This document shows positions 1-7,002 of a stretch of DNA of 38,429 nt, piece after piece. Position 1 is the first letter of the stretch. Each line of letters starts with the position of its first letter. The notes below the pieces were generated by a model. That model was not told where the DNA came from. It did not search any database and saw only the letters and a list, made by a program, of their open reading frames with translations. The DNA is from Kiritimatiellia bacterium. GTDB lineage: Bacteria > Verrucomicrobiota > Kiritimatiellia > RFP12 > UBA1067. The stretch lies in assembly GCA_017427485.1 (NCBI GenBank), contig JAFRSR010000112.1, positions 1 to 38,429 of the forward strand, read 5' to 3'. The translations under genes were made by a program, and so were the position numbers.

Positions 1-158
1 GGCTCCGCGAGGTCGACCGCGAACGCGGCATCCGGGGACGTGCGCGAGGCGGCAATCACGTTCCAGCCGCGCGCGCGGAGCGCGTCGGCGATGGCCTTTC
101 CGAGGCGGCGCGCGCCGCCCGTCACGAGAACGGTTCCGTGCAGGACGTCAGTGGTCAT
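1..158 (-). CDS. Short-chain dehydrogenase/reductase, N-terminal fragment
   Basis: Only the first 52 codons are inside the window; the gene runs off the left edge. The protein begins MTTDVLHGTVLVTGGARRLG. This is the first beta strand and the glycine-rich TGxxxxxG turn that binds NAD(P)H in SDR enzymes, followed by an alpha helix and a second strand (WNVIAASR). The TGGARRLGKAIA form resembles pteridine-reductase and FabG-like members, but the substrate cannot be told without the catalytic Ser-Tyr-Lys part. The ATG lies inside the last codons of the RNA methyltransferase (11-nt overlap), so the two are probably translationally coupled as the last visible genes of the TetR-headed operon. Confidence 0.8.
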   Translation of the reverse strand, partial: MTTDVLHGTVLVTGGARRLGKAIADALRARGWNVIAASRTSPDAAFAVDLAE

Positions 159-1005
159 GGTGCCCCTCGCCGTGCCAGGGAATGAACGCTGGCACCTGCT
201 CGATGCCGGCGGCAAGGCGCTGGCGCACCGCCTCATAGACGAGGATTGTGGTGGCGGCGGACACGTTGAGCGAGTCTGCGAGGCCGAGCATCGGGATGCG
301 CACGCGCAGGTCGGCCGCATCCATCCACTTCGCCGTGAGGCCGTACTGCTCGGCGCCCACGGCGAGCGCCACGTTGCCCGTGAGGTCCACCTCGAAGTGC
401 AGCTTCTCCGCGTGCGGGGTGGCCGCGAGGATCTTGAACCCGCGTTCCTTGAGCCAGGCAATCGCCTCCTCGGAGGAGGCCTCCACGACGGGGACGGAGA
501 AGAGCGTGCCCGTAGAGGCGCGCACGACGTTCGGGTTGTGGATGTCCGTCGTGCGGTCGCACACGATCACGGCGCAGGCGTGCGCGGCGTCCGCGCTGCG
601 GAGGATCGTGCCGAGGTTTCCGGGCTTCTCGATCGACTCGGTCACGATTACGAGCGCGTGCGGCGGCATCTCGATGTCCGAGAGCCTGCGTGACACGTGC
701 GGCCCCACCATCAGGAGACCGTCGGGACGGTCCTTGTAGGCCATCTTGAGGAACGCGGGCTTCGAGCAGGCGAACACCTCCGCGCCGCGCGCCGCGCAGT
801 CCGTCACGAGCTGGGGCTCGTTCTCATGCTTGAGGTAGAGGTCGGGACAGTGGAAGATCGCGTGCGGACAGTACCCGTTGTCCAGCGCACGCCGACACTC
901 GCGGAACCCCTCCACGATCATCTCGCCCGTCTCCTCGCGGAACGCGCAGTTCCGCAGCTTGACGACATATTTGACCTTTGGGTTGGCGGGCGATGTGAGT
1001 TCCAT
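148..1005 (-). CDS. RNA 2'-O-methyltransferase, SpoU/TrmH family
   Basis: Predicted to transfer a methyl group from S-adenosylmethionine to a ribose 2'-OH in rRNA or tRNA. The N-terminal part (LTSPANPKVKYVVKLRN, then a VEGFRE strand) is the substrate-binding extension of RlmB/TrmH-type enzymes. The C-terminal part carries the SPOUT knot motifs: ESIEKPGNLGTILRSADA (motif 1, catalytic Asn/Arg), VRASTGTLFSVPV (motif 2), and VGAEQYGL with IPMLGLADSLNVSAA (motif 3). I place the start at MELTSPANP, which fits the family N-terminus and has AGGGA upstream. An upstream ATG at 1023 overlaps the previous stop as ATGA and would add six residues. Exact RNA target unknown. Confidence 0.9.
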   Translation of the reverse strand: MELTSPANPKVKYVVKLRNCAFREETGEMIVEGFRECRRALDNGYCPHAIFHCPDLYLKHENEPQLVTDCAARGAEVFACSKPAFLKMAYKDRPDGLLMVGPHVSRRLSDIEMPPHALVIVTESIEKPGNLGTILRSADAAHACAVIVCDRTTDIHNPNVVRASTGTLFSVPVVEASSEEAIAWLKERGFKILAATPHAEKLHFEVDLTGNVALAVGAEQYGLTAKWMDAADLRVRIPMLGLADSLNVSAATTILVYEAVRQRLAAGIEQVPAFIPWHGEGHHDH

Positions 1006-1019
1006 GTGTGAACGGTCCC

Positions 1020-1820
1020 TCAACGGCTGCTACGCGTCCCCGTGCCGAGGAGGTTCTGCAGTTCGGCGTCCTTTTCCATCTCCTTGCGGTGCTCGATGAT
1101 CTTGAGGTAGTCCTGGCGATTCTCAATGAGATCGTCGCAGACTTCGCGGCTCAAGTAGGTGACGCCCTTGGCACGCAACGTGGCATGGAGCTGCGCGCCG
1201 TCGTTTGCGTCGCGGATCGCTTCGGGAAGCACCGCCAGCAGGCTGCGCACGAGCCGAGAATCCACGCTCACGGGCGCGTAGCGCGTACCGAAGAAGACCA
1301 CGTCGCCCTCGCGGAGCTTGCGGTCGTAGTAGGAGCGCCGGTCGTTGATGCGCTTCAGCATCCGCTTCGTCTGCTCGTTCGGCGTGAAAGAGGACTCCAC
1401 CTCGGCCGTGGCGGCAGTCGGGGCAGCGGCAGCGGCGGGGGCCTTGGCCGCAGGGGGCGGCGTGTCCGCGAAAAGGTCGTCCACGTTCTGCACCGGGCGG
1501 GGCTGCGCGGGGGCGGCAGGCTGCGGCGCGGCGGCCGCGCCGCCGCCCTGTGTGGCGAGAAACGCCTTCCAGGGAACAATCTGACCCGTGACCTGTATTC
1601 CGTGGTTGACGAAGAGCGCCGTGCCCGAGCGCATGAGGACGTATGGCGGCTTCACGTAATGTCCGTTCACGAACACCATGCCCGAGCGGATGGACTTGCC
1701 CTTCACGGCCTTCAAGGCCTTGTTCGCGCCAGCAGGGACCTCCTCGAACTGCGGCACGGCCGCGCCCACGGCCAGCATGAATGCGCCGATGGCACCCATC
1801 GCAACACATATTTTCTTCAT
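1020..1820 (-). CDS. Secreted protein of unknown function, Ala/Pro-rich linker
   Basis: 266 aa with a clear signal peptide (MKKICVAMGAIGAFMLAVGAAV). It then has a small beta-rich segment at about residues 35-90 (MVFVNGHYVKPPYVLMRSGT and a matching FVNHGIQVTGQIVPW), a low-complexity Ala/Pro linker at about 95-145, and a charged helical C-terminal half rich in Arg and Asp. I do not recognise a named domain. The start has a strong AAGGAA Shine-Dalgarno sequence 9 nt upstream. It sits 39 nt behind the TMEM43-like gene and overlaps or abuts the RNA methyltransferase start, so it belongs to the TetR-headed operon. An envelope role alongside the membrane protein is only a guess. Confidence 0.7.
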   Translation of the reverse strand: MKKICVAMGAIGAFMLAVGAAVPQFEEVPAGANKALKAVKGKSIRSGMVFVNGHYVKPPYVLMRSGTALFVNHGIQVTGQIVPWKAFLATQGGGAAAAPQPAAPAQPRPVQNVDDLFADTPPPAAKAPAAAAAPTAATAEVESSFTPNEQTKRMLKRINDRRSYYDRKLREGDVVFFGTRYAPVSVDSRLVRSLLAVLPEAIRDANDGAQLHATLRAKGVTYLSREVCDDLIENRQDYLKIIEHRKEMEKDAELQNLLGTGTRSSR

Positions 1821-1859
1821 TTTATTTTTCCTTCCTTTCCAGCTTCGTCCCGCATGCCG

Positions 1860-3164
1860 TCATGCGACCGCGGCGGCGGCTTTTCTTTTCTTCAAATAGG
1901 CCATGACAAGCAACGCCACGCCACCGACGACCAGCGGAATGCCGATCAGCGGACGGTAGTAAATCCACGCGATGCCGATCGTGATGAGCGCGCACGCGCC
2001 GGACACCAGCCCGGCCACGAGCGACGTGCCGGCGGCGACGATGCCGTTCAGGATCGGAATCACGTCCACGAGCGTGTCGATCGGCCCCAGCACGGCCTTG
2101 AGGCCAAAGTACATCACGAGCAATCCCACAAGACGCAGGATCCAGGTGAGCTTGGAGTTCATCGACTGCGCGTCGGCGAAGATCTTCGCCGCCGGCACGC
2201 GGCCGTCGCGGACGAACGACAGCGTCTCGCCGTCCGAAGCCGACCAGGGCGACAGCGTGTTGCCGTCCTGCCTCTCCACGACGGTCACGTCATGGGGCAA
2301 AACGACCTTGAACGTCACGCGGACGTCGCCTGGCACGGGGGCCGCCGCGACCGAATGGCCGCCGACGATCGCCGACGCAGCCGCGTTCGCCACGGCCGTC
2401 GCCACGTTCGTCGCGGCCTGCGCGGCGGCCAGCAGGGGCGAAACGCCGGAACTTGCCGACGTGGGAGCCGGTGTCGGAGCTGCGGCGGGCGCCGCGTTGT
2501 ACGGTACGTAGATGATGCCGTTCTGGTACTGCACGCCGGGCACGGACGCCGGGGGCTTGAAGTCCACCGGAAACGCAAACGGCTTCTTCTCGCCCATGCG
2601 CTTCACGTGCGTTTCGGAAAGCGTGAACGCGCCGAGCGTCACGTTCGCGGCGAACCTGTCCTCGTTGCTGAACGGCATCGCCGCCGGCGGATTGGCCGAG
2701 CGCTTCGACGCGTCATGGTACTGCGACGAGTCGACGGGCTTGTCGCACCATTCGTTCGAGTAGGTGTAGGTCGTCTTCTCAATGGTCTTGTCGCCCCTCT
2801 TCTCGCGTTTCGTCTCGGAATGCTCGACCGTCTGGTAGACCTCCACCGTGCGCATGAGGCGCAACGCGGTGGCGGAGACGCCGAAGGCCTCGTCCGACAG
2901 GACGTCCTTCGTGTCGGCCTTGCCGGTCACGTGCACGAGCTTGCCCTCGTTCTCGGCGTCCACCTTCTCCGCCGACACGTCCACGACGGCGCCGGCGCCC
3001 TCCTTGAGGCGCTTGGCCGTGTCGACGGCGCGCCCCTCGTTGTAGAACAGGATCGGGAAACCCGCGATGAAGAGGGCGAGGCCCGCCAAGACACCTTTGA
3101 ACGACGATCCAAGGCGCTGGGTCCAGGACGGATTCTCGACAACGCGTTCTTCTGTGACGGCCAT
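1860..3164 (-). CDS. TMEM43-family integral membrane protein
   Basis: 434 aa starting MAVTEERVVENPSWTQRLGS. One membrane segment lies at residues 24-41 (GVLAGLALFIAGFPILFYNE), directly followed by the EGRAVDTAKRLKEGA stretch typical of the TMEM43 family (LUMA-like). A long extracytoplasmic region follows, with YSNEW and a VYQTVEHSETK stretch, and then a cluster of about three or four hydrophobic helices in the last 100 residues ending in a KKRKAAAA tail. Bacterial members have no established function. The ATG follows the TetR stop by one base and its AAAGGAA Shine-Dalgarno lies inside the end of the TetR gene, so the pair is tightly coupled and the regulator may control this gene. Confidence 0.8.
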   Translation of the reverse strand: MAVTEERVVENPSWTQRLGSSFKGVLAGLALFIAGFPILFYNEGRAVDTAKRLKEGAGAVVDVSAEKVDAENEGKLVHVTGKADTKDVLSDEAFGVSATALRLMRTVEVYQTVEHSETKREKRGDKTIEKTTYTYSNEWCDKPVDSSQYHDASKRSANPPAAMPFSNEDRFAANVTLGAFTLSETHVKRMGEKKPFAFPVDFKPPASVPGVQYQNGIIYVPYNAAPAAAPTPAPTSASSGVSPLLAAAQAATNVATAVANAAASAIVGGHSVAAAPVPGDVRVTFKVVLPHDVTVVERQDGNTLSPWSASDGETLSFVRDGRVPAAKIFADAQSMNSKLTWILRLVGLLVMYFGLKAVLGPIDTLVDVIPILNGIVAAGTSLVAGLVSGACALITIGIAWIYYRPLIGIPLVVGGVALLVMAYLKKRKAAAAVA

Positions 3165-3165
3165 A

Positions 3166-3795
3166 TTAGGTTCCTTTCTCTTTCTTGGACTTGGTTGTGC
3201 CGGCTCCGGCGATGGACCGAACCATCGCCGAAAAACGAAGCTTGGATTTCTCGGCATCCCGCTCGACGCCGAGCAGGATGCGCAGGACGACGCTCTCGAG
3301 GAGCGCAAAGAGCACTTCCGACGTGAGGCGCGGGTCGACGCTCGCCGACAGCTCGCCGCGGCGCGCGCCCTCCTCCAGCAGACGAAGGAACAGCTCGCGC
3401 AGGCCGCCCGTGAACTGGGCGATGCGCGCGCGCATGTCCTCGCCCCGGCGCACCATGTCGATCACGAAGGCGTAGATGGCCAGCAGGAACTGCTTCCGCT
3501 CGAAGAGCGTGTCGATCACCGTGTCCGCCACGCGGTTGAGCCGCTCGGGCACGGGCAGCGGCTGCACGGCGATGGCAGCGCTCGACACCTTGATCGCGTG
3601 CGTGCACCCGTGGATGGCCTCGTCGAAGATCTCGCGTTTCGTGGTGAAATAGCGGTACAGCGCGGTGCGCGCCACGCCCGTCGCCTCGGAGATCGTGAGG
3701 AAAGAGACTTTGGCATAGCCAAGCTGCGCGAACAGTCCCATAGACCGTTCGACGATGAACTGCCGACGCGCGGCGTGATCGATGCGCTTTGCCAT
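3166..3795 (-). CDS. TetR/AcrR-family transcriptional regulator
   Basis: 209 aa from MAKRIDHAARR. The N-terminal 60 residues are a TetR DNA-binding domain: RRQFIVERSMGLFAQLGYAKVSF, then the helix-turn-helix TISEATGVARTALYRYFTTK, which ends with the YxYF motif and an F-D/E-A-I helix. The rest is a helical ligand and dimer domain with no informative motif, ending in a Lys-rich tail. It heads an operon running leftward and is one base from the TMEM43-like gene. A more upstream ATG would add six residues (MLYYPH) but lies on top of the predicted -10 box, so MAKRID is preferred. No Shine-Dalgarno sequence is visible before it, in keeping with a very short leader. Confidence 0.9.
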   Translation of the reverse strand: MAKRIDHAARRQFIVERSMGLFAQLGYAKVSFLTISEATGVARTALYRYFTTKREIFDEAIHGCTHAIKVSSAAIAVQPLPVPERLNRVADTVIDTLFERKQFLLAIYAFVIDMVRRGEDMRARIAQFTGGLRELFLRLLEEGARRGELSASVDPRLTSEVLFALLESVVLRILLGVERDAEKSKLRFSAMVRSIAGAGTTKSKKEKGT

Positions 3796-3803
3796 GTGCG
3801 GAT

Positions 3804-3812
3804 AGTATAGCA
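3804..3812 (-). promoter_or_regulatory. Extended -10 promoter of the TetR operon
   Basis: On the minus strand the sequence reads TGCTATACT, an extended -10 element (TGn plus TATACT), 8 nt before the ATG at 3795. Transcription should start at or 1-2 nt before the start codon. I see no good -35 at 16-18 nt, which is usual for extended -10 promoters. Confidence 0.5.
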
Positions 3813-3861
3813 TATTTTCGTCCCTTGGGGAGTCTCATTGTCTCACTGTCAAGTCTCCACC

Positions 3862-3889
3862 AGGTCTCGGGTCTCAGGTCTCGGGTCCC
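3862..3889. repeat. Heptamer array (GGTCTCR type)
   Basis: Four 7-nt units in a row: AGGTCTC, GGGTCTC, AGGTCTC, GGGTCCC. Looser GTCTC-containing units precede it (from about 3832). A run of eight C and a pyrimidine-rich stretch follow up to about 3931. The array fills the gap between the TetR gene and the divergent glycosidase-like gene. Confidence 0.75.
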
Positions 3890-3931
3890 CCCCCGGTTCT
3901 CCCCCGCCTTCCCGCCTCCCCGCTTTTCCGC

Positions 3932-3961
3932 TTGTGAATCGCATCGCGTTTGTATTATAAT
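3932..3961 (+). promoter_or_regulatory. Sigma-70-type promoter of the secreted glycosidase-like gene
   Basis: TTGTGA at 3932-3937 and a perfect TATAAT at 3956-3961 with an 18-nt spacer. Transcription would start near 3968. A GGAG Shine-Dalgarno at 3981-3984 then precedes the ATG at 3993. Confidence 0.75.
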
Positions 3962-3992
3962 GCACCCCGTCAAGCCCATCGGAGACTCACGC

Positions 3993-6374
3993 ATGAAAAG
4001 AGAATCGAATCGCATCCAACTCGCCACGGCGGCCTGCGCCCTCGCCGCCTGGACGGCGCTCGCTGCCGCGCCGGCCTACGAGCCGAAGGACGCCGACGTG
4101 GCGTCCGAGGCGGTCATCTGCCGCCGCGTCGGGAAGCCGGCGCTGTCCGGCGACGCCTTCTCGCAGCGCGAGTTCTGGACGACCCAGAACTACGAGAAGA
4201 AACTCGGCATCGAGGTGGGCGGCACGCGCGACGGCATGCGGGGCCTCTGCCTCGACGGCTCCGCGAAGACGTGCGACACGGCGTGGAACGCGACATCCCG
4301 CAAGATTCCGCTTGCGGGCGCGGGACGCCGCTACCGGCTCGGCTTCTGCATCGACACCACGGTGGCGATCCAGCTCCCGAACAGCGACGGCGAGACCTGG
4401 CGCAGCGCGGTCTTCTGGCAGGACGCGACCGGCAAGGAAATCTCCCGCGAGCCGATCGCGTATTCGGTCCCCAAGGGAAAACGCACGCGCGTGGCCGTCT
4501 ACGGCGACATCCCCGCCGGCGCCGCGTCGTTCTCCCTGCGCTTCGCGTTCGACCGTCCGAACATCGGACCGACCGACCGCGTCGTCTACGGCGACCTGTC
4601 CTTCGAGGAACTGGCCGAACCGCCGTCCTACGCGTCGGAGGCGTCGTTCGTCTCGGAGGTGCACGAGGGCGGCGCCGTCTCCTGGCGCGCCGACGTTCCC
4701 GACGGCTGCTCCGTGCGGTTCCAGTGGCGCGGCGCGCCGACGCCGGGCGAACTCGCGAAACGGCCGTTCGCCGGACCGGACGGAACGGACAAATCCTTTT
4801 TCGACGCGCCCTTCACGGCCCGGGCGCCGTTCATCCAGTACCGCGCCGTGTTGCGCTCCAACGGCAAGTCGACGCCCGCGCTGCGGGAGGTCGTTTGCGG
4901 CGCTCTCGGGGAGAGCGCCCTACCAGCTAGGAACATCTGGAAGGATTGTGAGTGGACGCTGGCGGGCGACGGCCGGCCGCCGCGCATCCGCCGCGTGAGC
5001 CCGAGCCCCACGCGCAATCCCGCCGAGCCGCTGCGGATCGAGGTGAAGGACGAGACGTCGGTCGTGGTGTGGGATTCGCTGAAGGTCACCGTGGACGGCG
5101 CGGACAAGACGACGGCGTTCACGCGCGCGGGCAGCGAGATCTCCCTCGCCGCGCCGGCGGGCGGCTGGACGCAGGGCCTGCACACCGCCGAAGTCTGCGT
5201 GGCCGACTTCCACGGCTACCGCACGAAGAGCCTCAAGATGTTCTACGTGGGCGACGCGCCGTCGACGCCGAAGGTGACGCTGCGCGACGACGGCATGACG
5301 CTGATCGACGGCAAGCCGTTCTTCGCGATTGGCCTTTACGCAGTGTGCAAGCGCGAATTCAACGGCAACAACTTCGACGTCGCCTTCAAAGGGCTGAAGG
5401 AGGCCGGATTCAACCTCGCCCACACCTACGGCAACGCCTACGATCCCGAGTTCCTCGCCGGCGCCGCGAAGTACGGCCTCAAGCTCTGGGTGCAGGCACG
5501 CTTCCCCAACAAGAACCTGATCGACGTGGGACGGCACCATCCGAGCATCATCGCCTGGTATCTCGGCGATGACACGGCCTCCCACATCCCGCCCGAACTG
5601 GAGGCGGACTACGACGAGGCGGTGAAGGCGGTCGACCCCACGCGGATCACGGTGCAGGCCGACCCCATCGGCGGCGGCACGCCCGGCAGCACCTCGCGCT
5701 ACGCCGACTACGTGACGGCGACGGACGGCTTCCTGCCCGAAATCTATCCCGTCCGCAACGAGGCGGGCGACCCGTCCGACGCGACGTGCGTCGCCCAGAC
5801 GATCCGCGACATGAAGCAGGTCGCCGCCGACGTGCGGCGGTACGGCAAGGGCACGCCGCGCACCTGCTGGGCGATCATCCAGTACTTCAAGGGCTGGACG
5901 GGCTGGAAACACTTCCCCACGCGCGAGCAGCTGTTCGCGATGACCTACGCCGCCGTGATCCACGGCGCGCACGGCGTGACCTGGTACACCTACGGCGGCT
6001 TCAAGCAAAACGAGGGCGTCACGTCCACCCCCGAGCGCTGGCGCAACATCTGCGACCTCGCCGGACAGCTCGCGGAACTCGCGCCCGTGCTGGAGGAACG
6101 CACCCCGCCGCAGCCGCCCGTGCCGGCCGTCACGTCCGGCCCGAAGGCCGATCCGTTCGGCGGCCCCTCGGTGACCTGTCTCCTGAAACGCCACGCCGGC
6201 TGGAACTACCTCCTCGCCGTGAACGCCTCGACGGAACCCGTTTCCGCCGAGCTGTCCGCCGACGGTGCAACCACGGTCGAAGTGCTCTACGAGAACCGCA
6301 CCTGCCCCGCCCAGAACGGCCACTTCGCCGACTCCTTCGCCCCCTTCGCCGTCCACATCTACCGCTGGCGCTAA
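3993..6374 (+). CDS. Secreted glycoside hydrolase-like protein (TIM barrel)
   Basis: 793 aa with a Sec signal peptide (ATAACALAAWTALAAAPAYE). Residues about 30-220 look like a beta-sandwich, carbohydrate-binding-like region. A second sandwich follows, and then, from about residue 428, a (beta/alpha)8-type module begins MTLIDGKPFFAIGLYAV, as in GH2/GH5/GH42-like barrels. Further barrel strands are GFNLAHTYGNAYDPEFL, YGLKLWVQAR, HHPSIIAWYLGDD (about 519-527), DGFLPEIYPV and GVTWYTYGGFK. In related barrels the IIAWYLG strand usually ends in NE or DE with the acid/base Glu; here the residues are DD, so activity or exact family is uncertain. Likely exported and acting on polysaccharide. The stop codon is part of a palindrome (6373-6391). 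Confidence 0.75.
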   Translation: MKRESNRIQLATAACALAAWTALAAAPAYEPKDADVASEAVICRRVGKPALSGDAFSQREFWTTQNYEKKLGIEVGGTRDGMRGLCLDGSAKTCDTAWNATSRKIPLAGAGRRYRLGFCIDTTVAIQLPNSDGETWRSAVFWQDATGKEISREPIAYSVPKGKRTRVAVYGDIPAGAASFSLRFAFDRPNIGPTDRVVYGDLSFEELAEPPSYASEASFVSEVHEGGAVSWRADVPDGCSVRFQWRGAPTPGELAKRPFAGPDGTDKSFFDAPFTARAPFIQYRAVLRSNGKSTPALREVVCGALGESALPARNIWKDCEWTLAGDGRPPRIRRVSPSPTRNPAEPLRIEVKDETSVVVWDSLKVTVDGADKTTAFTRAGSEISLAAPAGGWTQGLHTAEVCVADFHGYRTKSLKMFYVGDAPSTPKVTLRDDGMTLIDGKPFFAIGLYAVCKREFNGNNFDVAFKGLKEAGFNLAHTYGNAYDPEFLAGAAKYGLKLWVQARFPNKNLIDVGRHHPSIIAWYLGDDTASHIPPELEADYDEAVKAVDPTRITVQADPIGGGTPGSTSRYADYVTATDGFLPEIYPVRNEAGDPSDATCVAQTIRDMKQVAADVRRYGKGTPRTCWAIIQYFKGWTGWKHFPTREQLFAMTYAAVIHGAHGVTWYTYGGFKQNEGVTSTPERWRNICDLAGQLAELAPVLEERTPPQPPVPAVTSGPKADPFGGPSVTCLLKRHAGWNYLLAVNASTEPVSAELSADGATTVEVLYENRTCPAQNGHFADSFAPFAVHIYRWR

Positions 6375-6391
6375 CGGGCATCTTGCCCGTT
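6373..6391. repeat. Palindrome overlapping the stop codon (ACGGGCATCTTGCCCGT type)
   Basis: Arms AACGGGCA and TGCCCGTT around a TCT loop. No T-run follows, so it is a poor intrinsic terminator. The same design recurs at 11108-11130 inside the sigma factor gene. Confidence 0.8.
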
Positions 6392-6421
6392 GCGGCAGCG
6401 CCGGAGTGGAACTTACGTCAA

Positions 6422-6934
6422 TCACTCCTTAGGTGCATTCACTTCCTGGCGCTGTTGCAAAGATTCGACAGCTTGTTTTATGGATCGCATGTCGCCATCT
6501 TGAGCACGCAGGCGATAGAGAATCTCAAACACCGCAGAGACGAACTCATACACCAGCCTCGCCAATACCAAGTTTACCAACCATGTTGTCGCGGGGACTA
6601 TCCAAACCATATCGTCAGAAACACCAAACAGTTGCTGCGCGGCCACCCGGTGGATTTGGCCATCGGAAAGACGAACATACCAATTGACCATCTGGATTGT
6701 CAGGCCGATATTCCACAGCCACCACAGCAAAGTAAGAACCTTCGGCATCCTGTAGTTTGTTGTTCGTTTCTCCATCTTGCTGTCAGCCTCAAGTCCTGCC
6801 GTCAGCATTTCTTTCGACTCTGCGGACATTCTTCCGAGAGCTGCTTTCGCTTCTGGCGAGAGCTTGCCGTAACTCACCTTTCTTTTTGCAGGAGCAGGCG
6901 GCGTGCCCGCAATTGGATCTTTACTGGTATTCAT
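6422..6934 (-). CDS. DUF4282-like small membrane protein
   Basis: 170 aa. A polar N-terminus (about 60 residues, Ala/Lys/Glu-rich) is followed by two hydrophobic helices: about 66-84 (VLTLLWWLWNIGLTIQMV) and about 108-130 (MVWIVPATTWLVNLVLARLVYEF). The second ends in RLVYEFVSAVFEILYRLR, the most typical part of DUF4282 proteins. A short soluble tail follows. Function unknown; such proteins are often found beside membrane-stress or defence genes. Shine-Dalgarno AAAGGAAAA lies before the ATG. It follows the Sel1 lipoprotein by 68 nt on the same strand, and both are clearly lower in GC than their neighbours, which suggests joint acquisition. Confidence 0.6.
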   Translation of the reverse strand: MNTSKDPIAGTPPAPAKRKVSYGKLSPEAKAALGRMSAESKEMLTAGLEADSKMEKRTTNYRMPKVLTLLWWLWNIGLTIQMVNWYVRLSDGQIHRVAAQQLFGVSDDMVWIVPATTWLVNLVLARLVYEFVSAVFEILYRLRAQDGDMRSIKQAVESLQQRQEVNAPKE

Positions 6935-7002
6935 GGGTTTTCCTTTCGATGTAGTTGTTCTAAACCCCTGTAGCGGCCTACGCTAGACGCTAAAAGAGAA
7001 AA

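Noticed and set aside
1008..3326. Very long plus-strand frame (about 770 codons)
   Set aside because: It is antisense to three genes with clear families or signals; Arg/His/Gly-rich content is typical of a shadow frame in high-GC DNA.
6373..6391. Intrinsic terminator after the glycosidase-like gene
   Set aside because: The hairpin has no T-run and matches a palindrome found inside the sigma factor gene, so it is treated as a dispersed repeat.
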